Of a stretch of DNA of 46,461 nucleotides, positions 24,283 to 34,134 are shown piece after piece. The notes beneath the pieces were generated by a model. That model ran no database searches, was not told where the DNA came from, and worked only from the letters and a program-made list of their open reading frames with translations. The DNA comes from an uncultured Bacilli bacterium (GTDB lineage: Bacteria > Bacillota_I > Bacilli_A > RF39 > UBA660): the NCBI GenBank assembly GCA_947624565.1, contig CANQKX010000010.1:1-46461 (forward strand). The letters run 5' to 3'. Position 1 is the stretch's first letter. The number at the start of each line of letters is the position of its first letter. The position numbers and the translations under genes are program-made.

Positions 24283-24310
24283 AAAAAATAAGTATTTTTA
24301 AATACTTATT
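24282..24310 (-). terminator. Terminator of the T4SS operon
   Basis: On the minus strand, AATAAGTATTT and AAATACTTATT form an 11-bp stem with a 2-base loop, followed by six T residues. Confidence 0.8.
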
Positions 24311-24326
24311 TATTACTTATTTAAAT

Positions 24327-27083
24327 TTATGGACAATATGAATAACTATTAGTTACTGCACCATTTACATATCTATCATAAATGTCTTTTGCATTCTTTT
24401 GTCTTGTACGAGTTGTAGCATCGGCAGAGCCCTCATATATATCATGAAATTTATCTGCTGCACATTCTGGACTTGTCGCATTATTTACTATATCAAATAG
24501 TGTAGTTGTAGCTTCTATACCATAATATTCAAGTTGCATACCAAGATCATCAATACCAACTTTTTTTTCATTTTTATAATCATATAATCCTAATTTTCTA
24601 GTATAATATGTCCACTGTGCAATTCCATATCCTCTTTTATCATTACCAAAAGAATCTCTATTTATTGTTCCTGAATTTACTCCATTTGTATAATCTTCAT
24701 CACTATATCCCATACCATTTTGTACATTATTTGGAAGGAAACCTGATTCTTGTTGCCAATTTCCCATAATACCTGCGGCTGCTATTTTAGTATAACCTTT
24801 TGACAATAAATAATTCCATATTTTTTCTTCATTAGTATTACCAACAAGATTTGCCGAAGTATTGCAAGGTATAAATAAATTTGATGGATCAATTGCATTA
24901 TCTTGTGTATAATTACCATTTACAAATTCAAAATGTAAGTATGATTCATTATATCCTGAATTACTACCACCAATAGTTCCTATAGTTTGTCCTTTTGTTA
25001 CATTAGAATTTTTACTTAATTTTATAGAAGAAGGGTTAAGATGTCTATATACAGAAGTAAATTCATATTTGTTTTTTTCATTTAAAACTATTGAATGATT
25101 TATCATAATATATGCTCCTTCAGAGCAAGAATTATCCGTTGAATTTTCACATAAATTTACTTCACTAACAGATCCATCTGCTATAGAATATACATTATTA
25201 CCCTCTACACTTCCAGTTGATGTTTCATTTAAATCTATGCCTTTATGAACTTTACCATCTTTTATTCCAAAAGCACTATTTACATCAAAATTAACATTAA
25301 ATCCTTCTTGTACATCAATAGGCTTAGATAAAGATGAAACTAAATTATTATCAATTGCACCTACACATGAATTTGTATAAGCTTCACTATCCGTATCAAC
25401 ATATTGTAAAAATATATCTTCAAATAATTTTTTATTGTCATAAATATCGTTTATAATTTGTTCTTTTTTTATCTCACGTGCCTCACCTGTAGATGGTAGT
25501 AAATTTTTGAATTCAGGCATACTTTCTATATAATAATTTTTTAAATACTTATTATAATTTCCCTCATCAAATGCAAAATCTCTATATGTAATATATATTG
25601 ATACTAAATTAAAATCACAATTTTGATTTCCATTTTCATCAGTAACACATGTTTTTTGACCATATTCTACACTAACATCAGTTATATCAGATAATCCAAA
25701 AAATACATCATTAATTAACATTGCAACAGTTGAAGCAAAATCAGCAGTGATTAACTTAAGATTTTCAAAATATTCACCTTTATATTTTGAATCTAAAAGA
25801 TCTGCCAAAGCCTCATTAAATGGCATAGCAATTGATGATATGGCTAATGATAAAATATCAGAAAACATATCTTTTATATCATTAGATATATTGGTTGCAT
25901 ACATATCCAAAAATTGTGATAAACTTACTTTTTTTTCTGGACCTTTTCTTTCTGGTACTCCAAATACATTAGTGTAAAATTGATTTCTTGCTAGTTTTCT
26001 TATCCTATATATCTTTCCTACACTATATGCCAAACCATTATCATCAACGGTTTCATTTGCTTCGTCAAATTTCTCACGTAAATACTGTTTTATTGCTGCC
26101 CATATTCCAGAATTGCTTCCAGATAATGATTCATCAATTGCAGAATCATTTTCCATCTCACCGAAATTAGTATCATAACCCATACCTTCAGTATAAAATA
26201 CTGTTGATAAAAGCAATGGTACATCTAGTGATTCACCATATCTCTCACTTAATTTATTTATTTCATCATAAAAAGCTTCTTTCGTATCTTGAAAGCCAAA
26301 ACCATTATAAAAATTAGTAACTTTTTCTGAAAAATCAGCTACCTTTGTTATTTTTTCATCTAAATATCCAAAAGCCTCCATTATTGGTCCTAAAATTAAT
26401 TCTATAACAAAAAATATTAAGATTACTCCCAAAACAAAGGGCAATATGAATGGTACAATCTTTTTAATAACAAATTTTTTTATTGTTTGTTGTGCTTTCA
26501 TCTTTGAGGCTTCAATAGGATGCCTTATTGCAAAGTCTTTTGCTTTCTTGGAATCTTTATTTATCTGTTTTTCCTCATTTTTTAACTTGCTTTCTTGATT
26601 TTTCAAATTTTGTTCTTGTTTCTGTGCTTCTTTATTTTCTTTCTTCGCATCCCTTATTTCTTTATTTGAAACAGAACCTTTATTGTTTGCTCTTCTGCTT
26701 TTTAAATCATTTAATCTTCCTTGTGCAGAATCCCTTTTAATGTTATTATTTTTTTTATCATTTTCTAACTCTTCTTTTTTTTGATTTAATTGATTTTTTT
26801 TCTCATTATAATAATTTTCATTATTTAATTTTCTTCTATAAGCTTCTTTTGCATTATCTGCTTTCTGATAATCTTCACTTTTATTTAGTTTATCAGGTAC
26901 ACTTGATCCATCTGATTGCATATCATTATTTAAGTTATCAGAATCATCCACGTTATTATTTAAATTTTCGTTATTACCTTCTTCATTATTTTGTGATAAA
27001 TTTTGATCTACACGTTCAGAATTTTCATCATCAGATATAAAATCTTTTTCATATTCATCAAAATCCTCTTCTTTATCAGGCAA
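24327..27083 (-). CDS. T4SS wall hydrolase: coiled coil, TM, M23-like and phage-type lysozyme domains
   Basis: TTG 27083 (reads PDKEEDFDEYEKDF) is preferred over GTG 27095, because AGGTGGT lies 7 bases before it. The 918-residue protein has a charged cytoplasmic coiled-coil region (to about 195), a membrane segment (about 208-234), a large extracellular region, an M23-like domain (about 615-745) and a C-terminal tail-lysozyme-type domain (about 760-915). The latter has GIMGNWQQESGF with the catalytic Glu and GYGIAQWT. The M23 part keeps HKGID and YRHLN but has YLHFE where HLHFE is expected. It plays the VirB1/CwlT role of opening peptidoglycan for the channel. Last gene of the operon. Confidence 0.88.
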   Translation of the reverse strand: MPDKEEDFDEYEKDFISDDENSERVDQNLSQNNEEGNNENLNNNVDDSDNLNNDMQSDGSSVPDKLNKSEDYQKADNAKEAYRRKLNNENYYNEKKNQLNQKKEELENDKKNNNIKRDSAQGRLNDLKSRRANNKGSVSNKEIRDAKKENKEAQKQEQNLKNQESKLKNEEKQINKDSKKAKDFAIRHPIEASKMKAQQTIKKFVIKKIVPFILPFVLGVILIFFVIELILGPIMEAFGYLDEKITKVADFSEKVTNFYNGFGFQDTKEAFYDEINKLSERYGESLDVPLLLSTVFYTEGMGYDTNFGEMENDSAIDESLSGSNSGIWAAIKQYLREKFDEANETVDDNGLAYSVGKIYRIRKLARNQFYTNVFGVPERKGPEKKVSLSQFLDMYATNISNDIKDMFSDILSLAISSIAMPFNEALADLLDSKYKGEYFENLKLITADFASTVAMLINDVFFGLSDITDVSVEYGQKTCVTDENGNQNCDFNLVSIYITYRDFAFDEGNYNKYLKNYYIESMPEFKNLLPSTGEAREIKKEQIINDIYDNKKLFEDIFLQYVDTDSEAYTNSCVGAIDNNLVSSLSKPIDVQEGFNVNFDVNSAFGIKDGKVHKGIDLNETSTGSVEGNNVYSIADGSVSEVNLCENSTDNSCSEGAYIMINHSIVLNEKNKYEFTSVYRHLNPSSIKLSKNSNVTKGQTIGTIGGSNSGYNESYLHFEFVNGNYTQDNAIDPSNLFIPCNTSANLVGNTNEEKIWNYLLSKGYTKIAAAGIMGNWQQESGFLPNNVQNGMGYSDEDYTNGVNSGTINRDSFGNDKRGYGIAQWTYYTRKLGLYDYKNEKKVGIDDLGMQLEYYGIEATTTLFDIVNNATSPECAADKFHDIYEGSADATTRTRQKNAKDIYDRYVNGAVTNSYSYCP

Positions 27084-27114
27084 ATTTATCACCACCTAAC
27101 TACATTTATATTTT

Positions 27115-28905
27115 TTATAATCCACCTTTTGAGCCAAATGAATCAAGTTCTGCATCGGTTGCTATTACACTTATTTGCATACGTTTGCTACCACATACAA
27201 ATAATGCATCTCCTTGATTATATCTTTTTATTCCTTCTTTTTCATTATCGTTTAGATCTATTAATTTTGATAAATCTTCAACTGCTTGTTTTTTTAATCC
27301 CATTACAAGATAATATGATGCATTATCAAATATTGCTTTACCTTGCATTAATACTTCTTGAGCGGCAAAATCACTTGGTTGTTGAGTAATTATTATTGTT
27401 CCAGAATTATACTTACGAGCTCTTCTTTGTACATTTGCCAAGAAATCTGCTCCTAATGCATTGTTATTTCCTAAAAGGGTATGTGCTTCATCAACTTGTA
27501 ATATTGTATTTGTTGTCGGATCAAGACATAATCCCCAAGCATATTTTAATATATTAAAGAATAACGCATTTTTAATATTTGCCTCCGCATTCATAAGTTC
27601 TCTTATATTAAATACGATAAAATTAGATTTAGGAGATATTGTTGTATGTCCATCAAAATAATGTTCCAAACCTCCAAAAGTTAAAGGTCTAATCTTAATC
27701 TCAAGTCTTTCCATTATATCTCTTTCTCTTGTTGCTTCTCCATAAGATAATATTCTTCCTTTTATAGTTGTATAAACATCACTAAATGTTGGAAAATCAC
27801 CTGAAGTTAATTTATTAAAATCTGTATTTATATTTATTCCAAATCTTTGATATGTTTCAACTACAACTTCATTAAATAAAGTTAATACGTCTTCTTCAAT
27901 AGATGGATCATAATACTTCATAAAAGCCTTAAGAGTTTGAAGTGTTTTAGTTAAAACAGAATATCCTACACCTCTATTTGATTCTTCGTCATCAGAATCT
28001 GGAACTATTTCTAATGGATTAATCATTCCAAATTCTCCTCCACGACCAAGATCAATAAAATCTCCATTATATAATTTTGTCATTTCTTCAAGTTCACCTT
28101 CAGGATCAAGTGCTACTATTTTATAACCATTTCTAATATGCGTTCTTAATAATAATTTTGCAGCAGTTGATTTACCTGAACCAGATGTACCTAAAATTAT
28201 CATGTTAGCGTTATTTCTATTATGTTCTTTTTTTATTTGATATAAAAACTGATTAAATAATATAATACCTCCAGAAAAATCCACTCCAAGTAAACAAGAT
28301 AAACCTTGATCTTTTATACTATCAAATACAAAAGGATACATAGCAGCAAGTGTAGGAGATGGAATTGGAGTACCAATTCGATCTTCAATATCCTGTTTAT
28401 CAAATATTGGCAAACAAGATTTTAATACTTTTTCTTGTTCAAATCTAAGAGGAATAGCTCTCATCTCCATTGATTCTAATACAGATTTAACCTGTACTTT
28501 AGTTCTTTCAAGTTCTTCTTTACTATCAGCAGTTATCATAATGTGAAGTTGAAAATCAAATACTTTAGATTGATTAGTTGTTATTACTTTTATAAAATCT
28601 TCCAAAGAATCATAATCTTGTCTTATTCTTTCTTGATATGTTGGATCAGATTCTTTTTGATATTGTTCATTTAATTCAAGTAATTGTTTATTAAGCATCT
28701 TAGCAACTATTTCGAATGAAACAGGTATATGTTTAGCAACTATTTTAACACCAGATAATCCAGATGTTAAATTAGACAAATATCCAGGTGATATCAATTT
28801 TGGATAAGATACTACAGTTAATATAGTTGCATACTTGTCACTAATAACAAAATCAGTTGAATTAAAAGTCATACCTTTAGGGGCTAATTCCTTTTTAATC
28901 GCCAT
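27115..28905 (-). CDS. virB4: VirB4/TrsE-type T4SS motor ATPase
   Basis: ATG 28905 (MAIKKELAPKGM) follows GGTGAT; the TTG at 28911 has no site. The 596-residue protein begins with the LAPKGMTFNSTDFVISDKYA block usual in Gram-positive VirB4 proteins. It then has Walker A ILGTSGSGKSTAAKLL, ALDPEGELEEM, Walker B ILQVDEAHTLL and the GTIIITQQPSDF sensor. It powers pilus assembly and substrate transfer at the inner face of the membrane. It overlaps the preceding gene by 11 bases in another frame, implying coupled translation. Length is normal, so it is not a fragment. Confidence 0.96.
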   Translation of the reverse strand: MAIKKELAPKGMTFNSTDFVISDKYATILTVVSYPKLISPGYLSNLTSGLSGVKIVAKHIPVSFEIVAKMLNKQLLELNEQYQKESDPTYQERIRQDYDSLEDFIKVITTNQSKVFDFQLHIMITADSKEELERTKVQVKSVLESMEMRAIPLRFEQEKVLKSCLPIFDKQDIEDRIGTPIPSPTLAAMYPFVFDSIKDQGLSCLLGVDFSGGIILFNQFLYQIKKEHNRNNANMIILGTSGSGKSTAAKLLLRTHIRNGYKIVALDPEGELEEMTKLYNGDFIDLGRGGEFGMINPLEIVPDSDDEESNRGVGYSVLTKTLQTLKAFMKYYDPSIEEDVLTLFNEVVVETYQRFGININTDFNKLTSGDFPTFSDVYTTIKGRILSYGEATRERDIMERLEIKIRPLTFGGLEHYFDGHTTISPKSNFIVFNIRELMNAEANIKNALFFNILKYAWGLCLDPTTNTILQVDEAHTLLGNNNALGADFLANVQRRARKYNSGTIIITQQPSDFAAQEVLMQGKAIFDNASYYLVMGLKKQAVEDLSKLIDLNDNEKEGIKRYNQGDALFVCGSKRMQISVIATDAELDSFGSKGGL

Positions 28906-29443
28906 TAACAATCACCGTCCTACTTGAATAATTTACTCCCCCATTTAAGAAATTATCTAAAATCATTCTCAAATCTTCATTTGATACTTGAGAGGCAATT
29001 AAATTGCATTGTGCTAAATTATTTATTAAATTTCTTACTTTCTTTTGTAACATATCAGTACTTGTTTCTTTAAATAAAATAAAATATTCCGTATCAACAA
29101 CACCATTATTCATAAACATTTCTGCCTTATTAATATCATCAACAATCAATTTTCTATATACTGGACTAGTAGTATCATTTAATTGAAGTTGAAGTTGAGA
29201 TATATATAATCCAACATCAACAGGTCTATCTGCAACTAAAAGCCAAAATTCATAGTCTATCAAATTATAAAAAGTTTTTAGGGAATCTATTATACTATTT
29301 TGATAGTTTTCCTCCAATATAAATATATTTCTTGGTTGTATCTTAACTCCAGTAACCATTTGTTTATTATCAAGAAATATTATATTATTATTTATGTTTT
29401 TTACAGATATCCAATTTTCAGTATAAACACTATTTGAATTCAT
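28895..29443 (-). CDS. TrsD-like T4SS protein
   Basis: ATG 29443 (MNSNSVYTENWISV) is the likeliest start; a longer frame from 29485 overlaps the PrgI-like gene by 56 bases and has no site. The 182-residue soluble protein contains MVTGVKIQPRNIFILEE, DYEFWLLVADRPVDVGLYIS and a TEYFILFKETS strand. That layout resembles the N-terminal VirB4-like proteins called TrsD that precede VirB4 in Gram-positive transfer operons (order PrgI, TrsD, VirB4). Identity rests on gene order and general pattern. It probably contacts VirB4 at the membrane. Confidence 0.7.
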   Translation of the reverse strand: MNSNSVYTENWISVKNINNNIIFLDNKQMVTGVKIQPRNIFILEENYQNSIIDSLKTFYNLIDYEFWLLVADRPVDVGLYISQLQLQLNDTTSPVYRKLIVDDINKAEMFMNNGVVDTEYFILFKETSTDMLQKKVRNLINNLAQCNLIASQVSNEDLRMILDNFLNGGVNYSSRTVIVNGD

Positions 29444-29738
29444 CTTTATAACACCAACCCTTCCATTTATAATTTCTTCTTCCATAAAAGAAATCTATCA
29501 TTTCCTTTATTACTGTGAGCACATTATGATAATTTGGTATAGGAATAACTAGAAATCCACTTATAAGTAAAGGAGAAAGACATATAATTGCAACTGTAAG
29601 ATTTTCTGGTCCTATTATTATCAATAGTAATAAAGTTACAACAATTCCAATACTAAGCAATATAATATCAAATTTCGTAAACATTCCAAATATAAGTTTA
29701 CCTTTTTTTGAATTAGCGGGTATTAAGTATTGATTCAT
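29430..29738 (-). CDS. PrgI-family T4SS membrane protein
   Basis: The 102-residue product has two adjacent membrane segments (about 25-45 and 47-68), a VIPIPNYHN motif, and the RRNYKWKGW C-terminus typical of PrgI-type proteins that replace VirB3 in Gram-positive systems. AAGGAG precedes ATG 29738. Its end overlaps the TrsD-like gene by 14 bases, consistent with coupled translation within the operon. Confidence 0.8.
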   Translation of the reverse strand: MNQYLIPANSKKGKLIFGMFTKFDIILLSIGIVVTLLLLIIIGPENLTVAIICLSPLLISGFLVIPIPNYHNVLTVIKEMIDFFYGRRNYKWKGWCYKDEFK

Positions 29739-29756
29739 TTTATATCACACTCCTTT

Positions 29757-32345
29757 TTATTCATTATCATCTTGTCCATTATTTTTATTTAAGTCTTCAT
29801 TCATTCTTTTTATATTACTATTAACTTTATCCATACTATCATTTATGTTATTAATTCCTGAATTAATATTTCTAAGATTTTTATTTTGCGTTTGATTCTC
29901 TGATAATATGTTTTGTTGAGCTTTTAACTGATCATTTAAAATTTTATTAGTTTCTTTATTAGTATCTTGTATTGTTTTAGATATTTCATCAAAATACTGT
30001 GACATGTTAGACATATCTACATTAACATTTTGTTGTGCATTTGATCCAGTATTATTTGAATTTGTCTGTGAATCATTGGTATTTTGTCCACCCTGTGATC
30101 CATTAGTATTTTGTCCACCCTGTGAACCACTAGTATTTTGTCCATCCTGAGATCCATTAGTATTTTGTCCACCTTGTGAACCACTAGTATTTTGTCCATC
30201 CTGAGATCCATTAGTATTTGACGTTTGAGCAGTATATTTATAATGATCTTTACTTGTTTCTTGAATTTTCCTTGAGTATTCAGAATTTAATTCATCAAAT
30301 GTAGCATTTATTACATCTGCTTCTTCTTTACTCTTTGCACTTTGTGAAGCTATTTTTGATATTTGTGCATCATATTCTGCTTTAACATTATCAGCATATT
30401 TTTCTGATTTACCAGCAACTATACCAAGATTTGTTACATTTAATTTTGCTTTACCATCTGCATCTGTTGTCATGAAATTCATACCACCTGCTTGTTGATC
30501 GATAAAATTTTTAAATTCTGAAATTCCTGATGCCGTTTCATTAATACTATATAATTTACTTGCATTTGAAGCAATTTTTGATGCTGAAAATCCTCCAATT
30601 TCTCCATGATCTGCCATTTCATTTAATTTTGATACTATATCATCTAAAGACATATTACCACTTTTATAACCAGTTTTTAGTTCCATCAATCTCTTTTGTA
30701 AAGCTTCATTACCTTGTGCATTTGCAATCATAGTATCAAATTCATTATTAATATTATCGTTAGCATCCTTAGCTTTTGACATAATTGCTTTGACTAAATC
30801 TGCACTGGCTCTTTTTTTCAATATATCTTTATCTTTTTTAGATATATTCATATTTTCAATATCATCAACTAAATTTTTGAATCCTCCTATTGCGCTTTCT
30901 AAAGTATTATCGTTCAATGCTCCAGATTCATTTAATCCTGCACGTTCTCTTTTTTTATTTTTCTTATTAGCACTAATAACTTGTTGCATAGCTTTACCAT
31001 AGTCACTATCTTTATAAGATTTAACTGCTTTTGGTATTGCTGTAATTGGATTACCCTCTGAAAATCCTTTTAACACAGATCCAGCTGTTTTTCCTGCTGT
31101 AGAAACTGCTCTACCTGCTGTTCTTAATCCACTTGCAACTTTTCCTCCTGTTAGTCTATTTGCTCCTAAACCTACAGCTGCTCCTAGTGCTGCTGGTACT
31201 GCTAATCCTGCTGCACCCATTCCGATTAATCCTGCATTTCTTATACCTTTCCATGCTTGTTGAGCATACTTACCTGCTACTGCCATTTCACCAAGTCTAC
31301 CTTCAATACCACCTTTTGATTGAAGATTAGTTCCAAATACTTTATTAACAAAATCAGGGATTTGTTTTATAAAAATTAACATGCCTATTATCAAAAGTAC
31401 AGCCAAAAATCCCTTGTCGATAAATCCAAAATTATCAATTCCTTTAGTGTCATCAAAAACTCTATCCAAAAAGCCATCTAAATTAGCAACTAAAAATATA
31501 AAAAATGCTAAACAAGCTATTCTAACAAAAACATCAACAAAAGTTTTTCCTAATTCTTGTCCCCACTTTTTTATTATACTATCCCCAACTGACATATAAG
31601 ATACAACTATTATAGGTGTTGTTAATTCTAAAAATGCCAATTTAAATATTCTTACAGCCACATCCATAGAAAATATTATAAGCAAATAACAGCACATTAT
31701 TCCCGCTATTATAGCGATTAATCCATCAAATAAAAATGCATAATTTTCTTTTTTAGTAAACATTTTTTCGTTTGTAGTTCCATCCTTTGTTACATTTATA
31801 TCATATTTCATATCATCTATTCTTTTAATATCATTGACAACCATTTCATAATATTCATCAGAAACATCTTCATTTACCGTAACATCGTCACCATCTGGTT
31901 TTAAAACAGAAGAAATTAAAGTACCTGCTATTACTTGCCCACCATTTCCACCATTATTATCGGTAAAATTTACTCCCACAACAATTTTTTCAATTAAATT
32001 ATTAGAAATTACGCTATCTTGTATTTCATATGCCTTATCAAACGCAAAAGGAATTAACACTATCAATGCTAATCCTATAATTGCCCTTTTAAACATTGAG
32101 CCCACACCTTTTTTCTTATCAGTTAAAAGATCTGGATTTGCAATTGCTGCTAAGATGTTAGCAGAAAAAGCAAATAACATTACAACACTAATTAATACAT
32201 AAATATTTGAACTAATACTTTTAATTGTATCTTCTTCAAAAAATCTATGACTACTTAAAACATAAAATATATTATATATTTGTGGTATTAATTTATATAT
32301 AGGCGCACACAAAAATATTGCAAGTTTTCTCAATAATCCACTCAT
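29757..32345 (-). CDS. VirB6/TrbL-like polytopic T4SS membrane protein with repeat tail
   Basis: The 862-residue protein has about seven membrane segments in its first 335 residues, including the VirB6-like FLELTTPIIVVSYMSVGDS and LDGFLDRVFDD regions. A Gly/Ala-rich stretch (about 345-420) follows, then a soluble, helical cytoplasmic or extracellular half. Around residues 715-775 it carries tandem NTNGSQDGQ / NTSGSQGGQ nonapeptide repeats, then a coiled coil to the end. VirB6 proteins form the channel platform. GGAGG precedes ATG 32345, 9 bases after the pilin-fusion gene. The Mycoplasma ICE transmembrane protein type has a similar layout. Confidence 0.85.
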   Translation of the reverse strand: MSGLLRKLAIFLCAPIYKLIPQIYNIFYVLSSHRFFEEDTIKSISSNIYVLISVVMLFAFSANILAAIANPDLLTDKKKGVGSMFKRAIIGLALIVLIPFAFDKAYEIQDSVISNNLIEKIVVGVNFTDNNGGNGGQVIAGTLISSVLKPDGDDVTVNEDVSDEYYEMVVNDIKRIDDMKYDINVTKDGTTNEKMFTKKENYAFLFDGLIAIIAGIMCCYLLIIFSMDVAVRIFKLAFLELTTPIIVVSYMSVGDSIIKKWGQELGKTFVDVFVRIACLAFFIFLVANLDGFLDRVFDDTKGIDNFGFIDKGFLAVLLIIGMLIFIKQIPDFVNKVFGTNLQSKGGIEGRLGEMAVAGKYAQQAWKGIRNAGLIGMGAAGLAVPAALGAAVGLGANRLTGGKVASGLRTAGRAVSTAGKTAGSVLKGFSEGNPITAIPKAVKSYKDSDYGKAMQQVISANKKNKKRERAGLNESGALNDNTLESAIGGFKNLVDDIENMNISKKDKDILKKRASADLVKAIMSKAKDANDNINNEFDTMIANAQGNEALQKRLMELKTGYKSGNMSLDDIVSKLNEMADHGEIGGFSASKIASNASKLYSINETASGISEFKNFIDQQAGGMNFMTTDADGKAKLNVTNLGIVAGKSEKYADNVKAEYDAQISKIASQSAKSKEEADVINATFDELNSEYSRKIQETSKDHYKYTAQTSNTNGSQDGQNTSGSQGGQNTNGSQDGQNTSGSQGGQNTNGSQGGQNTNDSQTNSNNTGSNAQQNVNVDMSNMSQYFDEISKTIQDTNKETNKILNDQLKAQQNILSENQTQNKNLRNINSGINNINDSMDKVNSNIKRMNEDLNKNNGQDDNE
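30060..30220 (-). repeat. 27-bp tandem repeat (minisatellite) in the VirB6-like gene
   Basis: About six tandem copies of a 27-base unit encode NTNGSQDGQ or NTSGSQGGQ. Units alternate between two slightly different versions, which suggests duplication of a two-unit block. In frame, so copy changes keep the reading frame. Confidence 0.85.
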
Positions 32346-32354
32346 GTTTACCTC

Positions 32355-34046
32355 CTATTTACCATTTATAACGCATCTCATTAAATTTGCGTCCCCTCCA
32401 GATATATCTAATATTATACTTACAATAGTTGGAACGGCAACAAATAAAACAAGTAATAATAATCTTTTAGGGAATTTCTTTTTTGACTCTTCCATCTTTT
32501 TTTCATCAGAAGCAAATACTGCCATACCATAATCTACAACTCCAAATAATATTACTATAATCGGTGCTGAAATTCTTAAAATATTATACAAAGTATGGAA
32601 TATTGCAACATCATCACAATTAGCTTTGTAAGGACCAAATTCAACACCTGAAAGATTAATATTTATTTCTTTAAGAGTCTCTTTCATATCATCAAGGGAA
32701 TCAGATATTTCAGAATCATAGTTTTCTTGTAAAATATTATATTTTTCAACTAAACTATTGTAATTTTGTTCACCATAATTTTCTTTCATACAACCTGTAA
32801 AACATGAATCAGTTGATGTTTTTTCACATTTTTCTAGACATTGATTGCGTGATTTTGTACATAAATTTACTGCTGTTCCTGTAAGACAACTGTTATATGC
32901 TGGCGTATCTTTATAATCGTAGCAAATTGCATTACATATATTGTTTTGATATGAATATTTTTGATCAACATTTTTATTTCCTTTTTCACGAGAATTTAAA
33001 AGTTCCCTAATTAATCTAACATGTCTGCCTCCGTCAAGCTGAATATGTGAAAATTCATAAAATTTATAAAAATCAGAAAAATCATTTATATCATCGTTTG
33101 AAGTAAGAACTAACCAATCAACCAATCTAAACCAATCCTCAAATGAACTTTGCATAAATTTTGCATTAATTACAGAATTATAGCAGGTTTCTGTTGGTAT
33201 TTGTGATGAATATTTACTATATGGTGCAGCATTGTTTTCTTGCAATAAATCTGGAAAAACATCTTTATCAATTAAATCTAAGTAAGCTTTCCTATTTTCT
33301 GTATTTTTATTTTCATATGTTGAACAATTCGATGCTAAATCCGAATACACTTGATCAATCGCTTTAGACCACATATTTTTCGTTTGATTATAAAATTCTT
33401 GTTTATAATGTTCTGTTTTACCTTTATCTGCTAAACCAGTCAAGGCTTCTTCAAATTCCTTTGCTACCTCTTCATCAAAGATATCTAACTTTAATTTTGT
33501 TTTATATGATGTTTTTACATTTGAAAAACAAATTGAATTAGATATTGCATTATCATTATCATCTGCTTTTATATTAAAATTTGAATCTAAAGTTCCAGAA
33601 TAAGATACAGAAGAATAACTTTCATTTACTACCTTACCATTATATTGAGTCTTTAAATAATTTTTATAATCATTTATATCAGCTCGCAACGCAACATAAT
33701 CACCTGCAATAGCAATAGCTTTTTTGTAATATGCAACCCCTATATATTTAGGACATTCAGGAGAATTATAAATTTCATCTTGAATAACAGTATCAGCAAA
33801 TTTTTTATCAGAACGAGATAATTTAAATTTATAACCCGTAGTATCAAATGTTAATTTATATGTTAAAGTATTACCAGTATATGTTCTAACAGGCATATAT
33901 CTATTAGTACTACTATCATAGTAAAGACCAGACTCATATGTATACCACGTACAAGAATCCACAGCAGCAACACTTTTTATATTTGCAAAAGATACAAAAA
34001 ATACAAAAACAACAATTAAAATTGTACTAATTTTTTTATGTTTCAT
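32355..34046 (-). CDS. Secreted Cys-rich ectodomain fused to a pilin-like two-TM domain
   Basis: The 563-residue protein starts with a clear signal peptide (about 1-29, ending SVAA). A large extracellular domain follows, with a Cys-rich cluster near residues 370-430: CNAIC, later CLEKC and CFTGC (CX3C pairs), eight Cys in about 45 residues. The last 80 residues are two membrane segments flanking ASDEKKMEESKKKFPKRLL, which closely match the small pilin-like protein at 34135 (about 25 of 59 positions identical by eye). GGTGAAAC precedes ATG 34046. It is in the main T4SS operon. Role inferred: an extracellular pilus tip or channel component built on a VirB2-like membrane anchor. Confidence 0.8.
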   Translation of the reverse strand: MKHKKISTILIVVFVFFVSFANIKSVAAVDSCTWYTYESGLYYDSSTNRYMPVRTYTGNTLTYKLTFDTTGYKFKLSRSDKKFADTVIQDEIYNSPECPKYIGVAYYKKAIAIAGDYVALRADINDYKNYLKTQYNGKVVNESYSSVSYSGTLDSNFNIKADDNDNAISNSICFSNVKTSYKTKLKLDIFDEEVAKEFEEALTGLADKGKTEHYKQEFYNQTKNMWSKAIDQVYSDLASNCSTYENKNTENRKAYLDLIDKDVFPDLLQENNAAPYSKYSSQIPTETCYNSVINAKFMQSSFEDWFRLVDWLVLTSNDDINDFSDFYKFYEFSHIQLDGGRHVRLIRELLNSREKGNKNVDQKYSYQNNICNAICYDYKDTPAYNSCLTGTAVNLCTKSRNQCLEKCEKTSTDSCFTGCMKENYGEQNYNSLVEKYNILQENYDSEISDSLDDMKETLKEININLSGVEFGPYKANCDDVAIFHTLYNILRISAPIIVILFGVVDYGMAVFASDEKKMEESKKKFPKRLLLLVLFVAVPTIVSIILDISGGDANLMRCVINGK

Positions 34047-34084
34047 GTTTCACCACTCTCATACTATTATGATAACATAAATAA

Positions 34085-34118
34085 GAAAAAAAAGAAATAC
34101 ATAACGCATTCTTTTTTC
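34085..34118 (-). terminator. Partial terminator between the pilin gene and the rest of the T4SS operon
   Basis: On the minus strand, AAAAAAGAA and TTCTTTTTT form a 9-bp A/T stem with a 12-base loop and T tract. No promoter of comparable quality follows before 34046, so it probably allows read-through and keeps the first gene more highly expressed. Confidence 0.45.
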
Positions 34119-34134
34119 CTAAACAAATTAATTA

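Noticed and set aside
28895-28905. Possible frameshifted or split VirB4 gene at the TrsD-like/VirB4 overlap
   Set aside because: The downstream protein already starts with the normal N-terminal block of TrsE-type VirB4 proteins and is of usual length, and a separate TrsD gene before VirB4 is a known Gram-positive order.
30060-30220. CRISPR-like regular repeats
   Set aside because: Units are contiguous and in frame with no spacers, and they encode a nonapeptide.
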